NCBI RefSeq assembly: GCF_019297855.1
Contig: NZ_CP079194.1
Coordinates: forward strand, 2,529,501 to 2,593,500
Direction: 5' to 3'
Source: Gymnodinialimonas ceratoperidinii
Lineage (GTDB): Bacteria; Pseudomonadota; Alphaproteobacteria; Rhodobacterales; Rhodobacteraceae
Length of the DNA: 64,000 nt
Shown here in pieces: positions 32,857 through 42,056 of the stretch. Made by a program: the position numbers and the translations under genes. Positions within the stretch are counted from its first letter, which is position 1; the number at the start of each line of letters is the position of its first letter. The notes below the pieces were generated by a model. The model did not search any database and was not told the origin of the DNA. It saw only the letters and a program-made list of their open reading frames with translations.

Positions 32857-33792
32857 ATGGCAAAACGGTATGGCGGCGAGTTCAGCCCCTCGGGGCAGCG
32901 CGATGGCGAGACGCCGCGTGAAACGGTGACCCATCAGAAGATGGAGATCGCGCCTTTCCGCGGCCGTAAGCCGATGCGTCACGGCGCGAAGCTGAACATC
33001 CTGTTCATCCTGCCGCTGCTCACCATCTTCTCGGTGCTGTTCAACTCGGGCGTGACTGAAATGGCCGTCGATCTCCTTGGCGGCGCGCTCCTGATGCTGG
33101 CCGCGTGGTTGACCCGTGACGGCGTGCGCGCGGAGGATGCCTTCAACGAGCGCAAGGTCGCCCGCAAACCCGCGATCCCGCGCAAGATTTTCGGCGCGGT
33201 CGGCACCGGCGTCGGCGTGGCGCTCCTGATCCTTGGCGGCTCGAACTTCGGCCCCGGCGCGCTCTTCGCCGCCAATGTCGTAGGCTTCCTTGCCGCTGGC
33301 CTGCATCTCTTCTCCTTCGGGCTGGACCCGCTGAAGAACAAGGGCATGGAGGGGATGGACAGCTTCACCTCCGACCGGGTGGCGCGCAAGATCGACGAGG
33401 CCGAGAAGCTTCTCGCCGAGCAAAAGGACGCCATCGCGCGCGTCCGCGACCCGCAACTCGAAGCCCGGGTCGCGCGTTTTCAGGACGTGGCCCGCGGGCT
33501 GTTCCGGCAGGTGGAGGAAGACCCCCGCGACCTCAATGCCGCGCGGCGCTACCTTGGCGTCTACCTCAAAGGGGCGCGCGACGCGACGGTGCAGTTTGCC
33601 AACCTCTACACCCGCAAGACCGACTACAAGGTGCGCAGTGACTACATCGCCTTTCTCGATGATCTTGAACAGAACTTCGCTGCCCGCAAAGAAACGCTTC
33701 TGATTGATGACCGCACGAATTTCGACGTGGAGATCGAGGTCCTGCAAGACCGACTGAACCGCGAAACAAAATATCTGGAACGACAGGAATAA
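32857..33792 (+). CDS. XpaC-like (5-bromo-4-chloroindolyl phosphate hydrolysis family) membrane protein
   Basis: The 311-aa protein has a basic N-terminus, then a block of about four hydrophobic helices (residues 45-155). A long alpha-helical cytosolic domain follows, with KIDEAEKLLAEQKDAIARVRD and LNAARRYLGVYLKGARDATVQFANLY. This fits the XpaC family, which in Bacillus sits beside the TelA homolog YaaN, as here. The historical name reflects an indirect phenotype and not a proven hydrolase. TelA starts 5 nt after its stop. I chose the ATG at 32857 (MAKRYGGEFSPSG), immediately after the 29-aa peptide. Confidence 0.82.
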   Translation: MAKRYGGEFSPSGQRDGETPRETVTHQKMEIAPFRGRKPMRHGAKLNILFILPLLTIFSVLFNSGVTEMAVDLLGGALLMLAAWLTRDGVRAEDAFNERKVARKPAIPRKIFGAVGTGVGVALLILGGSNFGPGALFAANVVGFLAAGLHLFSFGLDPLKNKGMEGMDSFTSDRVARKIDEAEKLLAEQKDAIARVRDPQLEARVARFQDVARGLFRQVEEDPRDLNAARRYLGVYLKGARDATVQFANLYTRKTDYKVRSDYIAFLDDLEQNFAARKETLLIDDRTNFDVEIEVLQDRLNRETKYLERQE

Positions 33793-33797
33793 AGACC

Positions 33798-35000
33798 ATG
33801 CAATCCGAGACCCATACCAAAGCCCAGGAAGTCGAAACCTTGGTTAACGAACTCAATGCCGTCGTGCTGCCCGAGCCCTCCGCCGACCTGGTCCCCCTGC
33901 CCGAGGCCGATGCGCCCACCAGCGAACAGATCCGCTCCCGCATGGCCGAGATCAACATGACCGACACGAACTCCATCGTGTCCTTCGGCTCCTCCGCCCA
34001 GGCCGAGTTGCAGCAGATCTCGCAGGCGATGCTGGCCGGCGTGAAGAACAAGGATGCCGGCCCCGCCGGTGACAGCCTGCGCGAGATCGTCGGCACCATC
34101 CGCGGCTTCTCGGTCGACGAGCTGGACCCCAACCGCAAGCAGAGCTGGTGGGAGCGTCTCTTCGGCAAGGCCAAGCCGATCCACGATTTCATGGCAAAAT
34201 ACGAAGACGTGCAGGAGCAGATCGACAAGATCACCGACAATCTGCTGGAGCACGAGCACGTGCTGATGAAGGACATCAAGTCCCTCGACAAACTCTACGA
34301 AAAGACCCTCGATTTCTACGATGAGCTGGCGCTCTACATCGCCGCCGGTGAAGAGAAGCTGAAAGAGCTGGATGAGCAGACGATCCCCGCCAAGGAAGCG
34401 GAAGTGAACGCCGCGCTCGAGGATGACCAGGTGATCAAGGCGCAGGAACTGCGCGACATACGCGCCGCGCGCGACGACCTCGAGCGCCGGGTCCATGACC
34501 TCAAGCTGACCCGTCAGGTCACAATGCAGTCCCTGCCCTCGATCCGGCTGGTGCAGGAAAACGACAAGTCGCTGGTCACCAAGATCAATTCGACCCTCGT
34601 GAACACCGTTCCCCTGTGGGAAACGCAGCTGGCCCAGGCGGTGACGATCCAGCGCTCCGCCGCCGCGGCCGGCGCCGTGAAGGAGGCCACCGACCTCACC
34701 AACGAATTGCTCACCCGCAACGCCGAGAACCTGCGCGAGAGCAACCGCATGGTCCGTCAGGAAATGGAGCGGGGCGTCTTCGACATCGAAGCGGTCAAGC
34801 ACGCCAACGCCGAGCTGATCTCCACGATCAACGAGAGCCTCGAGATCGCCGACGAAGGCAAGCGCAAGCGCCGCGAGGCGGAAGCGGAGATGGAGAAGAT
34901 GGAGCGCGAGCTGCGCGAAACCCTCGCCTCCGCCTCGGCCCGCCGCCCCATGGCCGAGCCTGAAGTGATCGACGGCACTGCCGCGACCGCCCAGGACTGA
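33798..35000 (+). CDS. TelA family toxic-anion resistance protein
   Basis: The 400-aa cytosolic, almost entirely alpha-helical protein shows QELRDIRAARDDLERRVHDLKLTRQVTMQ, LPSIRLVQENDKSLVTKINST and VPLWETQLAQAV, hallmarks of TelA/KlaA/YaaN. Relatives are linked with tellurite, cell-envelope antibiotic or bacteriocin tolerance, by an unknown mechanism. The C-terminal 60 residues form a charged coiled coil (KRKRREAEAEMEKMERELRE). It is flanked by XpaC-like and DUF2927-like genes within an apparent operon. Confidence 0.9.
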   Translation: MQSETHTKAQEVETLVNELNAVVLPEPSADLVPLPEADAPTSEQIRSRMAEINMTDTNSIVSFGSSAQAELQQISQAMLAGVKNKDAGPAGDSLREIVGTIRGFSVDELDPNRKQSWWERLFGKAKPIHDFMAKYEDVQEQIDKITDNLLEHEHVLMKDIKSLDKLYEKTLDFYDELALYIAAGEEKLKELDEQTIPAKEAEVNAALEDDQVIKAQELRDIRAARDDLERRVHDLKLTRQVTMQSLPSIRLVQENDKSLVTKINSTLVNTVPLWETQLAQAVTIQRSAAAAGAVKEATDLTNELLTRNAENLRESNRMVRQEMERGVFDIEAVKHANAELISTINESLEIADEGKRKRREAEAEMEKMERELRETLASASARRPMAEPEVIDGTAATAQD

Positions 35001-35010
35001 GGCCCGGCAC

Positions 35011-35949
35011 ATGCGCCTTCTCACGGCTTTTCCCGTGGCGCTGACGCTGGCCCTTTCGGCCTGCGTCACCTCCGCGCCCGATACCTCCTCCCGGCCTGAA
35101 CCCCGGGAAGAGGCCGAAGCCGTGCCGGAACCGCAGGCGCCCTCCGACCTCAGCCAGAGCCTCGCGCGCTATTATCGAGGTGCCGAGGCCCGCCTCGTCG
35201 GGCGCGGTTTGCTGCGCACCGATGGCGGCGGCCCTGACGCGCCGTTTGGCGCCGGGGATCTCGCCACCAATTTCGAGCGCATCGCGCTCTACGATGAATA
35301 CCAGCTTGAAAACGGCCGCTTCGTCGCCCGTCAGACCCCCTCCACCCTGCGGCGCTGGCGCGGCCCCGTGCGCCTGCAACCGCACTTCGGCGCCTCGGTC
35401 GAGGCAGGCCAGCAGGCCGAGGACCGGTCCGTCCTCTCCACCTACGCGACCCGTCTGGCCCGGCTCACCGGCCATCCGATCCGCACGGTGAACGCCGGCG
35501 GCAATTTCCACGTCCTCTACATGAACGCCGATGCCCTCGCTGCTTCCGAGCCGCTCCTGCGACAGCTGGTGCCGAGCATCAATGACGCCACCATCCGCGA
35601 GATCCAGAACATGGGGCGCCTCACCTATTGTTCGATCTTCGCCTTTTCCCCCTCCGGCACCTCCGAATACATCGCCGCCATCGCCGTGATCCGCGACGAA
35701 CACCCCGATCTCCTGCGCCGCTCATGCGTCCACGAGGAAATCGCCCAGGGCCTGGGCCTTCCCAACGACAGCCGCTCCGCGCGCCCGACGATCTTCAACG
35801 ATGACGAGGAATTTGCCCTCCTCACCCGCCATGACGAGGCGCTCCTGCGCATCCTCTATGACGACCGCCTCACCATCGGCATGACCCCGGACGAGGCCCG
35901 CCCCATCGTGCGCGCGATCGCGGCCGATCTCGTCGGCGGCCCCTCCTGA
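35011..35949 (+). CDS. DUF2927-like lipoprotein
   Basis: The 312-aa protein has a signal peptide and lipobox ALSAC (Cys near residue 19), then a Pro/Glu spacer and a folded domain from about residue 50. CVHEEIAQGLGLPNDSRSARPTIF resembles a zinc-metallopeptidase helix (HEE with a downstream Asp) and is the distinctive block of DUF2927. Periplasmic. It starts 10 nt after telA, tying it to the XpaC/TelA membrane module. A protease role is inferred from the motif alone. Confidence 0.8.
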   Translation: MRLLTAFPVALTLALSACVTSAPDTSSRPEPREEAEAVPEPQAPSDLSQSLARYYRGAEARLVGRGLLRTDGGGPDAPFGAGDLATNFERIALYDEYQLENGRFVARQTPSTLRRWRGPVRLQPHFGASVEAGQQAEDRSVLSTYATRLARLTGHPIRTVNAGGNFHVLYMNADALAASEPLLRQLVPSINDATIREIQNMGRLTYCSIFAFSPSGTSEYIAAIAVIRDEHPDLLRRSCVHEEIAQGLGLPNDSRSARPTIFNDDEEFALLTRHDEALLRILYDDRLTIGMTPDEARPIVRAIAADLVGGPS

Positions 35950-35983
35950 TCCCGGGCCAGACCTTACCGCGCGCCGCTCCCGC

Positions 35984-36006
35984 CTTCATCTTGGCCAATA
36001 CAACTC
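35984..36006 (+). repeat. dispersed 23-bp intergenic repeat, copy 3
   Basis: CTTCATCTTGGCCAATACAA followed by CTC, identical over 23 bp to the copy at 44997-45019. It lies between the DUF2927-like gene and the SPFH gene. Confidence 0.75.
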
Positions 36007-36149
36007 ATTCCGCCCCCGATTTCGCCACCTCGGCCCGAAGGGGTGAAAACCCGGTAAGGTTTCCCTCCCCCACTTCCCTGTAGATCGGCGGCGGTCGTAC
36101 CTATATCATTCGGGAAAACGAACAACATTTCAGTGGGAGTTGCTTGCGC

Positions 36150-37262
36150 ATGGCCATTATGGATTTTCTCAAAGGTCAATTTATTGACGTCATCGAGTGG
36201 ACCGATGACACCCGCGACACGATGGTCTACCGGTTCGAGCGCTATGGCCACGAGATCAAGTACGGCGCCAAGCTGACGGTGCGCGAAGGACAGGTCGCGG
36301 TCTTCATTCACGAAGGCCAACTGGCGGATGTCTTCACCCCGGGCATGTATATGCTCGAGACCAACAACATGCCGATCATGACCTCCCTGCAGCACTGGGA
36401 TCACGGCTTCAACAGCCCCTTCAAGTCCGAGATCTACTTCGTGAACACCGCCCGGTTCACCGATCTCAAGTGGGGCACCAAGAACCCGATCATGATCCGC
36501 GACAGCGATTTCGGCCCAACCCGCATCCGCGCCTTCGGCACCTATACGGTGAAGGTGGAAGATGCCGGCCTCTTCATGACCGAGATCGTCGGCACCGACG
36601 GTGAATTTACCACCGACGAGGTCACCCACCAGATCCGCAACATCATCGTCCAACAGTTCAGCCAGGCCGTCGCAGGCTCCGGCATCCCGGTGCTCGACAT
36701 GGCCGCCAACACCGGCCAGTTGGGCGAGGTCGTGGCCGAGAAGATCTCCGCCACCATCAGCTCCTACGGCCTGACCCTGCCCGAGCTCTACATCGAGAAC
36801 ATCTCCCTGCCCCCCGCGGTGGAAGAGGCACTCGACAAGCGGACCTCGATGGGCGTTGTCGGCGATCTGAACAAATACACCCAGTTCCAGACCGCCGAGG
36901 CCATGGCCGCCGCCGCCTCCACCCCCGGCTCCGGCATGGGCGAAGGGCTCGGCATGGGCATGGGCATGGCGATGGCCAACCAGATGGCCAGCAACATGCA
37001 CCAGCCCCAGCAGGCGCATCAGGCCGCCCACGCGGCCCCGCCCCCGCCGCCGGTCGAACATGTCTGGCACATCGCCGAGAATGGCGCGACCAAGGGTCCC
37101 TTCTCGAAAGCCACCTTGGGTCAGATGGCCGGCGACGGCTCGATGACCCGCGACACGATGGTCTGGACGGCTGGACAGGACGGCTGGAAGAAGGCCGGCG
37201 AAGTCGCCGAGCTGGCGCAGCTCTTCACCGTCATGCCGCCCCCGCCGCCCCCACCAATGTAA
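36150..37262 (+). CDS. SPFH-domain protein with C-terminal GYF_2/DUF4339 domain
   Basis: The 370-aa protein begins MAIMDFLKGQFIDVIEWTDD and carries an SPFH/band-7 region (about residues 20-245, including VQQFSQAVAGSG and SYGLTLPELYIENISLP) of the virion-core-protein-like/YdjI class. After a Met/Ala/Gly linker comes a GYF_2 (DUF4339) domain (about 305-362) with WHIAENGATKGPFS and VWTAGQDGWKKA. No membrane helix: probably a peripheral oligomer on the membrane. The start has GGGAG 10 nt upstream. Adjacent to TelA/XpaC (200-nt gap), it likely belongs to the same stress module. Confidence 0.85.
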   Translation: MAIMDFLKGQFIDVIEWTDDTRDTMVYRFERYGHEIKYGAKLTVREGQVAVFIHEGQLADVFTPGMYMLETNNMPIMTSLQHWDHGFNSPFKSEIYFVNTARFTDLKWGTKNPIMIRDSDFGPTRIRAFGTYTVKVEDAGLFMTEIVGTDGEFTTDEVTHQIRNIIVQQFSQAVAGSGIPVLDMAANTGQLGEVVAEKISATISSYGLTLPELYIENISLPPAVEEALDKRTSMGVVGDLNKYTQFQTAEAMAAAASTPGSGMGEGLGMGMGMAMANQMASNMHQPQQAHQAAHAAPPPPPVEHVWHIAENGATKGPFSKATLGQMAGDGSMTRDTMVWTAGQDGWKKAGEVAELAQLFTVMPPPPPPPM

Positions 37263-37343
37263 AAGTTGGCGCACGCCGCGACGACACGCCCCGCCGCAAC
37301 CCGCGCCGGGGCGTTTTCTTATCTACTCCAACGAAATCCGCCG

Positions 37344-37413
37344 CTTCATCTTTTCAAAAATACGGCGGGGGTAGGCGCATCCACGGGATGCGCCAAGGGG
37401 GCAGCGCCCCCTT
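37344..37413 (+). repeat. CTTCATCTTTTCA element with two hairpins
   Basis: CTTCATCTTTTCAAAAATAC then GGCGGGGGT matches 1075-1104 with few changes. Two perfect inverted repeats follow. They are 37374-37394 (GGCGCATCC-ACG-GGATGCGCC, 9-bp arms) and 37395-37413 (AAGGGGGC-AGC-GCCCCCTT, 8-bp arms). The element fills the gap between the converging SPFH and malate synthase genes, consistent with a bidirectional 3'-end element. Confidence 0.75.
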
Positions 37414-37416
37414 CCC

Positions 37417-39555
37417 TCAGGCCGCCTTCCACTCCAGACGGCGCGCGTGCAGCACAGGCTCGGTATAGCCACTGGGCTGCTGTCGCCCCTTCAGCACCAG
37501 ATCGAGCGCCGCGGCATAGGCGATGCCGTTATAGCCCGGCGCCATCGGCTGATAGAGCGGGTCATCCGCGTTCTGCTCATCGACCACCTTCGCCATGCGC
37601 CGGAACACCTCGCCGACTTCGGCTTCCGTCACCACGCCGTGGTGCAGCCAATTGGCGATGTGTTGCGCCGAGATCCGGCAGGTCGCCCGGTCCTCCATCA
37701 GCTCGACACCGCTCAGATCCGGCACCTTGGAGCATCCGACGCCCTGATCGATCCAGCGCACCACGTATCCGAGGATGCCCTGGGCATTGTTCTCCACCTC
37801 GCGGATCACCTGCTCGCGGGTCCAGCGGCGGTAGGTGGCAAGCGGAATGTCGAGAAGCGCGGTGACATAGGCGCGCTTGCCGCCGGCCTCCAGTTTCTTC
37901 TGCACCTCGGCCACGTTCACCTTGTGGTAGTGCAGCGCGTGCAGCGTCGCGGCCGTGGGCGATGGCACCCAGGCGCAATTGGCCCCCGCGCGCGGATGCT
38001 CGATCTTCTGCTCCAAGAGCGCGGCCATCTCGTCGGGCTTGGCCCACATGCCCTTGCCGATCTGCGCCTTGCCGCGCAATCCGCATTCCAGACCGATGTC
38101 GACGTTCTGATCTTCGTAGGCCGTGATCCAGCCCTTCCGCTTGATGAACTCCTTGCGCGAGAAGGGACCCGCTTCCATCGAGGTGTGAATTTCATCGCCT
38201 GTGCGGTCGAGGAAGCCGGTGTTGATGAAGGCCACCCGGTGCTTGGCGGCGCGGATGCATTCCTTGAGGTTGACCGAGGTGCGGCGCTCCTCGTCCATGA
38301 TGCCGATCTTCACGGTATATTGCGCCATGCCGAGCGCGGCCTCGACGCGGGTGAAAATCTCATCCGTGAAGGCCACCTCGTCGGGGCCGTGCATCTTCGG
38401 CTTCACCACGTAGACCGACCCGGCCACGGAATTGCCGCCGTCGCGTGCCAGATCGTGCTTGGCGATCAGCATCGTCACCATCGCGTCCATCAGGCCTTCG
38501 TAGATTTCCGAACCATCGCGCAGCAGTACCGCGGGGTTCGTCATCAGGTGGCCCACGTTGCGCACCAGCATCAGGGCGCGGCCCTTGAGGGTCAGCTCAC
38601 CCCCGTCAGGCGCGGTGAAGACGCGGTCCTCGGCGAGGGCGCGGGTCACGGTTTTGCCGCCCTTCTCGAAGGTCTCCGACAAATCGCCCTTCATCAGGCC
38701 AAGCCAGTTGCGATAGGCCAGCACCTTGTCCTCGGCATCGACACAGGCCACGGAATCCTCGCAATCCATGATCGCGGAAACGGCGCTTTCGATGCGCACA
38801 TCCGCCAGCCCCGCCTGATCGCGCGCGCCGATCACGTGGCCGCGGTCGAAGACCAGCTCCACGTGCAGCCCGTGGTTGACCAAGAGCACCGCGTCCGGCG
38901 CCTTGGCGCGCCCCCGGTAGCCCGCGAATTGCGCCGGGTCCGAGAGCGGCTTGTCATCGACCAGCAGCGCGCCCTTCTCGACATGATAGCGGCGCACATC
39001 GGCGTGGGAGGCGCCGTCGATCGGGAAGGTTTCGTCGAGGAAGACGCGGACCCGGGCCACGACCCGCGCGCCCCGGCCCTTGTCATAGCCACCCTTCGGC
39101 GGATGCGAGCCCATGGCGTCGGTGCCATAGAAGGCGTCGTAGAGGCTGCCCCACCGGGCATTGGCCGCGTTCAGGGCGAAGCGCGCATTGGTGATCGGGA
39201 CGACAAGCTGCGGGCCCGCGACGGTTGCAATCTCGGGGTCGATCTTCGTGGTGTCGATGTGAAACGGCTCGCCCTCGGGCACGAGGTACCCGATATCCTT
39301 GAGAAACTCGAGGTAGGCGTCAGGATCATGGGCCGTGTCCCGCCGCGCGATGTGCCATTGGTCGATCTTGTCCTGCAATTCGTCGCGTCGCGCCAACAAA
39401 GCGGCGTTCCGGGGGGCGAGGTCATGGGCGAGGTCCGAGAACCCTTCCCAGAAATCCTCGGCGCTGACGCCGCTGCCGGGCAGAGCCTGCGTCTCCACGA
39501 AAGTTGCCAGTTCCTCGGCCACCTGCAGGCCATTCTTTTCCACACGCGTTGTCAT
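37417..39555 (-). CDS. glcB: malate synthase G
   Basis: The 712-aa single-chain malate synthase condenses glyoxylate with acetyl-CoA, completing the glyoxylate shunt or glycolate assimilation. The length and the blocks [72 protein letters not shown] and [20 protein letters not shown] are those of isoform G. The last block contains the Cys known to be oxidised in E. coli. I chose the ATG at 39555 ([16 protein letters not shown]), preceded by GGGAGATCC. No isocitrate lyase gene is adjacent. Confidence 0.96.
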   Translation of the reverse strand: MTTRVEKNGLQVAEELATFVETQALPGSGVSAEDFWEGFSDLAHDLAPRNAALLARRDELQDKIDQWHIARRDTAHDPDAYLEFLKDIGYLVPEGEPFHIDTTKIDPEIATVAGPQLVVPITNARFALNAANARWGSLYDAFYGTDAMGSHPPKGGYDKGRGARVVARVRVFLDETFPIDGASHADVRRYHVEKGALLVDDKPLSDPAQFAGYRGRAKAPDAVLLVNHGLHVELVFDRGHVIGARDQAGLADVRIESAVSAIMDCEDSVACVDAEDKVLAYRNWLGLMKGDLSETFEKGGKTVTRALAEDRVFTAPDGGELTLKGRALMLVRNVGHLMTNPAVLLRDGSEIYEGLMDAMVTMLIAKHDLARDGGNSVAGSVYVVKPKMHGPDEVAFTDEIFTRVEAALGMAQYTVKIGIMDEERRTSVNLKECIRAAKHRVAFINTGFLDRTGDEIHTSMEAGPFSRKEFIKRKGWITAYEDQNVDIGLECGLRGKAQIGKGMWAKPDEMAALLEQKIEHPRAGANCAWVPSPTAATLHALHYHKVNVAEVQKKLEAGGKRAYVTALLDIPLATYRRWTREQVIREVENNAQGILGYVVRWIDQGVGCSKVPDLSGVELMEDRATCRISAQHIANWLHHGVVTEAEVGEVFRRMAKVVDEQNADDPLYQPMAPGYNGIAYAAALDLVLKGRQQPSGYTEPVLHARRLEWKAA

Positions 39556-39617
39556 TGGATCTCCCTCCGCCCAGTTCCCTATCGGATGTAAGCCAAGGGG
39601 GGTGGCCCGGCAATAGA

Positions 39618-39758
39618 TCAGCGCGCCCGGCGGCAGCGCTCCGAGCAGTAGCGCACCTCGTCCCAGACATCGGCCCACTTCTTGCGCCACGAAAAAGGCC
39701 GCCCGCAGATCGCGCAGGTTTTCGACGGTAGATCGGTTTTCTTTCGCATTCGGGCCAT
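39618..39758 (-). CDS. DUF2256 small zinc-finger-like protein
   Basis: The 46-aa protein [20 protein letters not shown] is followed by [20 protein letters not shown] and RCRRAR. Four Cys in two pairs (CAIC and YCSERC) form the DUF2256 metal-binding knuckle. Function unknown. It lies 62 nt upstream of malate synthase in the same direction. The short start at 39758 gives exactly the family length; a longer frame would add unrelated residues. Confidence 0.85.
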   Translation of the reverse strand: MARMRKKTDLPSKTCAICGRPFSWRKKWADVWDEVRYCSERCRRAR

Positions 39759-39799
39759 GGCGGTCAACCTAGCGCGGCGCGCGCGGCAGGCGAGGTCGA

Positions 39800-41896
39800 T
39801 CAGTTCGACCACAGCCGCTCCCCCTGCCCCTCCCGCGCGGTGTCGACGTGCAGTGCGTCCCCCTCCATCCCGAGCGACAGCGCGCCTGTCCGCGACAGAT
39901 TGCGAGGTGTCAGCAGCAGACAAGGTGCGGGCCGCTCGGGCTCGGCCCCAGCCAGATGGCGCTGCGTCTCGCGTTCCGCCCTTTGGAGCGCGGCGCTCGG
40001 GTCTTCCGGTGGAAGGTTCACCACGATGATATCATGGCGTGCGCAGGCCTCTTCCACCCGCCGCGATGCCGCGCGTCCGGTGCCGTGCCAAAGGCTGAGA
40101 TCGCCGAGCATGGTGGTGAAGCCGGGATCCGCGTCGTGCCAGCCCGCCCGGCTCGCGGCGCTGGCCTGATCGGCGCGGTCGCCGTCATTCTCCAGCCAGA
40201 TACGCGCCACGAAGCCATCCCCCCGTGACCGGCTCAGCACGCGCCCCTCGGGCGACATCTGCCCCACCAGCCCGCCGGGCTCAGAGATCAGCAGCGCCGG
40301 GCGCTCGGCGAATTGCCAGAGGAAGACGCCGAGCGCCATTGGTGCCAGCGCCAACCAGCGCCCCGGCCCGCGCCAGAGGCACAGCGCGATCCCCGCCAGC
40401 GCAATCAGCGGCAGAACCGCGTCGGGCGGTGAGGCCACCATCCGCACCGCGCCGGGCAAGCGCGCCGTTTGATCGGCCACCCCGAGAATCCAGACCAGCG
40501 CGTGTTCCATGATCCAGAACGCCATCCATGCCGCCCCGAATGGCGTCAGCAGCAGGGCAAGAACCGCGCAGGGGATCACGACCGACCCCATGATCGGCAC
40601 GGTCAGCAAGTTCGCGCCAAGGCCATAGACGGCGAGCCGGTTGAAATGCGCGGCAGCGAAGGGTGCCGTGGCTCCGCCCGCGATGATCGACGAGGTCAAC
40701 AACGCCCACCCGGCCTTCACCCACCCGGGCCAGTTCCGCATCCAGGTGGCCCCCTGCAGCGCCGTGAAGGCGGCCACGAGCGCCGTGGTCGCGGCGAAGG
40801 ACATCTGGAAGCCTGGCGACATCAGCGTCTCGGGCCGGTGCAACAGCACGATGATCGCCGCGATGGCGACCGAGCGCAGGGTGATCGCGCGCCGGTCGAT
40901 CAGCACCGCCGTGAACATCACCGCGATCTGGATGAACGCCCGCTCCGTCGCCACGTTCCCCCCTGACAGCGCGAGGTAGAACGCACCCGAGCCAAGCGCC
41001 GCGGCAGCCGCCCATTTGCGGATCGGGTAGCGCAGCGCGACTGCCGGGATCAGGGCCAGCAACGCGCGCAGGGTCGTGTAGACGAAGCCCGTCAACAGCC
41101 CCATGTGCAGGCCTGAAATCGCCAGCAGATGCGCGATGTTGCTGTCGCGCATGTCCTGTATCGAGCCGAGCGACAGCCCCGACCGGTCGCCGGTCAGCAC
41201 GGCCGCCGCGAAGGCACCCGGTTGCCCCGGAACCTGCGCCTGAATTGCGGCCGACATCCGCATCCGCAAGCTGAAGAGCGGCGCAAACCCCGCCTCGGGC
41301 GGCGCAAGCAGCAGGACAGGTGCGCGGGTGTAGCCGATCCCGCCAATGGACTGGAACCAGGCATGGCGCTGGAAATCGAAGCCGCCGGGCTCCGCCGCGC
41401 CGCTCGGCCCGGCGAGGTGCCCCGTCGTAAAGACAATCGCGCCCGGGACAGGCACCATGTAGCCCTGCTCTCCATGGAGCGCGATCCGCACCCGCCGCGG
41501 CACATCGCGCACGTCGTCGAGCCGCACGCGGTCCAGCGTCAGCCGCACCGCATCGCTGGACGAGCGGTCGATGCCCACGATGCGACCCTCGATCGCGCCG
41601 TAGTAGCGAAAGTCGATGACCGGCCCCGCCACCCAATGGGCGCGCGCGCCCGCAACGCAGAACCCGAGGGCCGCGAGCACCACGGCCAGGCTCAATGGCC
41701 CCCAGACCTCCCGACGCCGCGCCCCGAGCCAGGCCGCCGCCGCCGCCACGCCGACCGCCACGGCGTAAGCCCCGACGCCCGGTTCGACGCGCGCGTTGAA
41801 GTACAAGGCCACGCCCAGGCCTAGCGCCACGGCGGACCATGGCATCAACGAACCTCTCTGGCCCTGCTGGACCGCGTTCACCGCGCCTAAGTTCAA
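39800..41896 (-). CDS. comEC: ComEC/Rec2 family membrane protein
   Basis: The 698-aa polytopic protein shows the competence-domain helix block GDRSGLSLGSIQDMRDSNIAHLLAISGLHMGLL and LSGGNVATERAFIQIAVMF; LAISGLHMG is the core motif. The N-terminal DUF4131/OB-like region (PRRVRIALHGEQGY) is present. The C-terminal 200 residues contain only a weak beta-lactamase-like pattern. ComEC forms the channel for single-stranded DNA uptake. The TTG at 41896 keeps RGSLMPWSAVALGLGVALYF intact; an ATG at 41845 would start within that conserved block. Confidence 0.9.
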   Translation of the reverse strand: MNLGAVNAVQQGQRGSLMPWSAVALGLGVALYFNARVEPGVGAYAVAVGVAAAAAWLGARRREVWGPLSLAVVLAALGFCVAGARAHWVAGPVIDFRYYGAIEGRIVGIDRSSSDAVRLTLDRVRLDDVRDVPRRVRIALHGEQGYMVPVPGAIVFTTGHLAGPSGAAEPGGFDFQRHAWFQSIGGIGYTRAPVLLLAPPEAGFAPLFSLRMRMSAAIQAQVPGQPGAFAAAVLTGDRSGLSLGSIQDMRDSNIAHLLAISGLHMGLLTGFVYTTLRALLALIPAVALRYPIRKWAAAAALGSGAFYLALSGGNVATERAFIQIAVMFTAVLIDRRAITLRSVAIAAIIVLLHRPETLMSPGFQMSFAATTALVAAFTALQGATWMRNWPGWVKAGWALLTSSIIAGGATAPFAAAHFNRLAVYGLGANLLTVPIMGSVVIPCAVLALLLTPFGAAWMAFWIMEHALVWILGVADQTARLPGAVRMVASPPDAVLPLIALAGIALCLWRGPGRWLALAPMALGVFLWQFAERPALLISEPGGLVGQMSPEGRVLSRSRGDGFVARIWLENDGDRADQASAASRAGWHDADPGFTTMLGDLSLWHGTGRAASRRVEEACARHDIIVVNLPPEDPSAALQRAERETQRHLAGAEPERPAPCLLLTPRNLSRTGALSLGMEGDALHVDTAREGQGERLWSN

Positions 41897-42056
41897 AACG
41901 CCCGCCTATCGTTACCGACCCTGTTTGCCCGCGCCGGATCCCCTCCGGCCCTTGCCCGGATCAAGCGCCCAAGCTACCTAGCCCCCAAAGGTGCCAGATC
42001 ATGGTTGCCAAAAGGTTAACGCGCGCGGCCTGACCAGGGCCGGAAAGGTCTTCTAC

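Noticed and set aside
37447..39591. 714-codon plus-strand open frame
   Set aside because: Antisense of malate synthase G; His/Arg/Gly-rich shadow.
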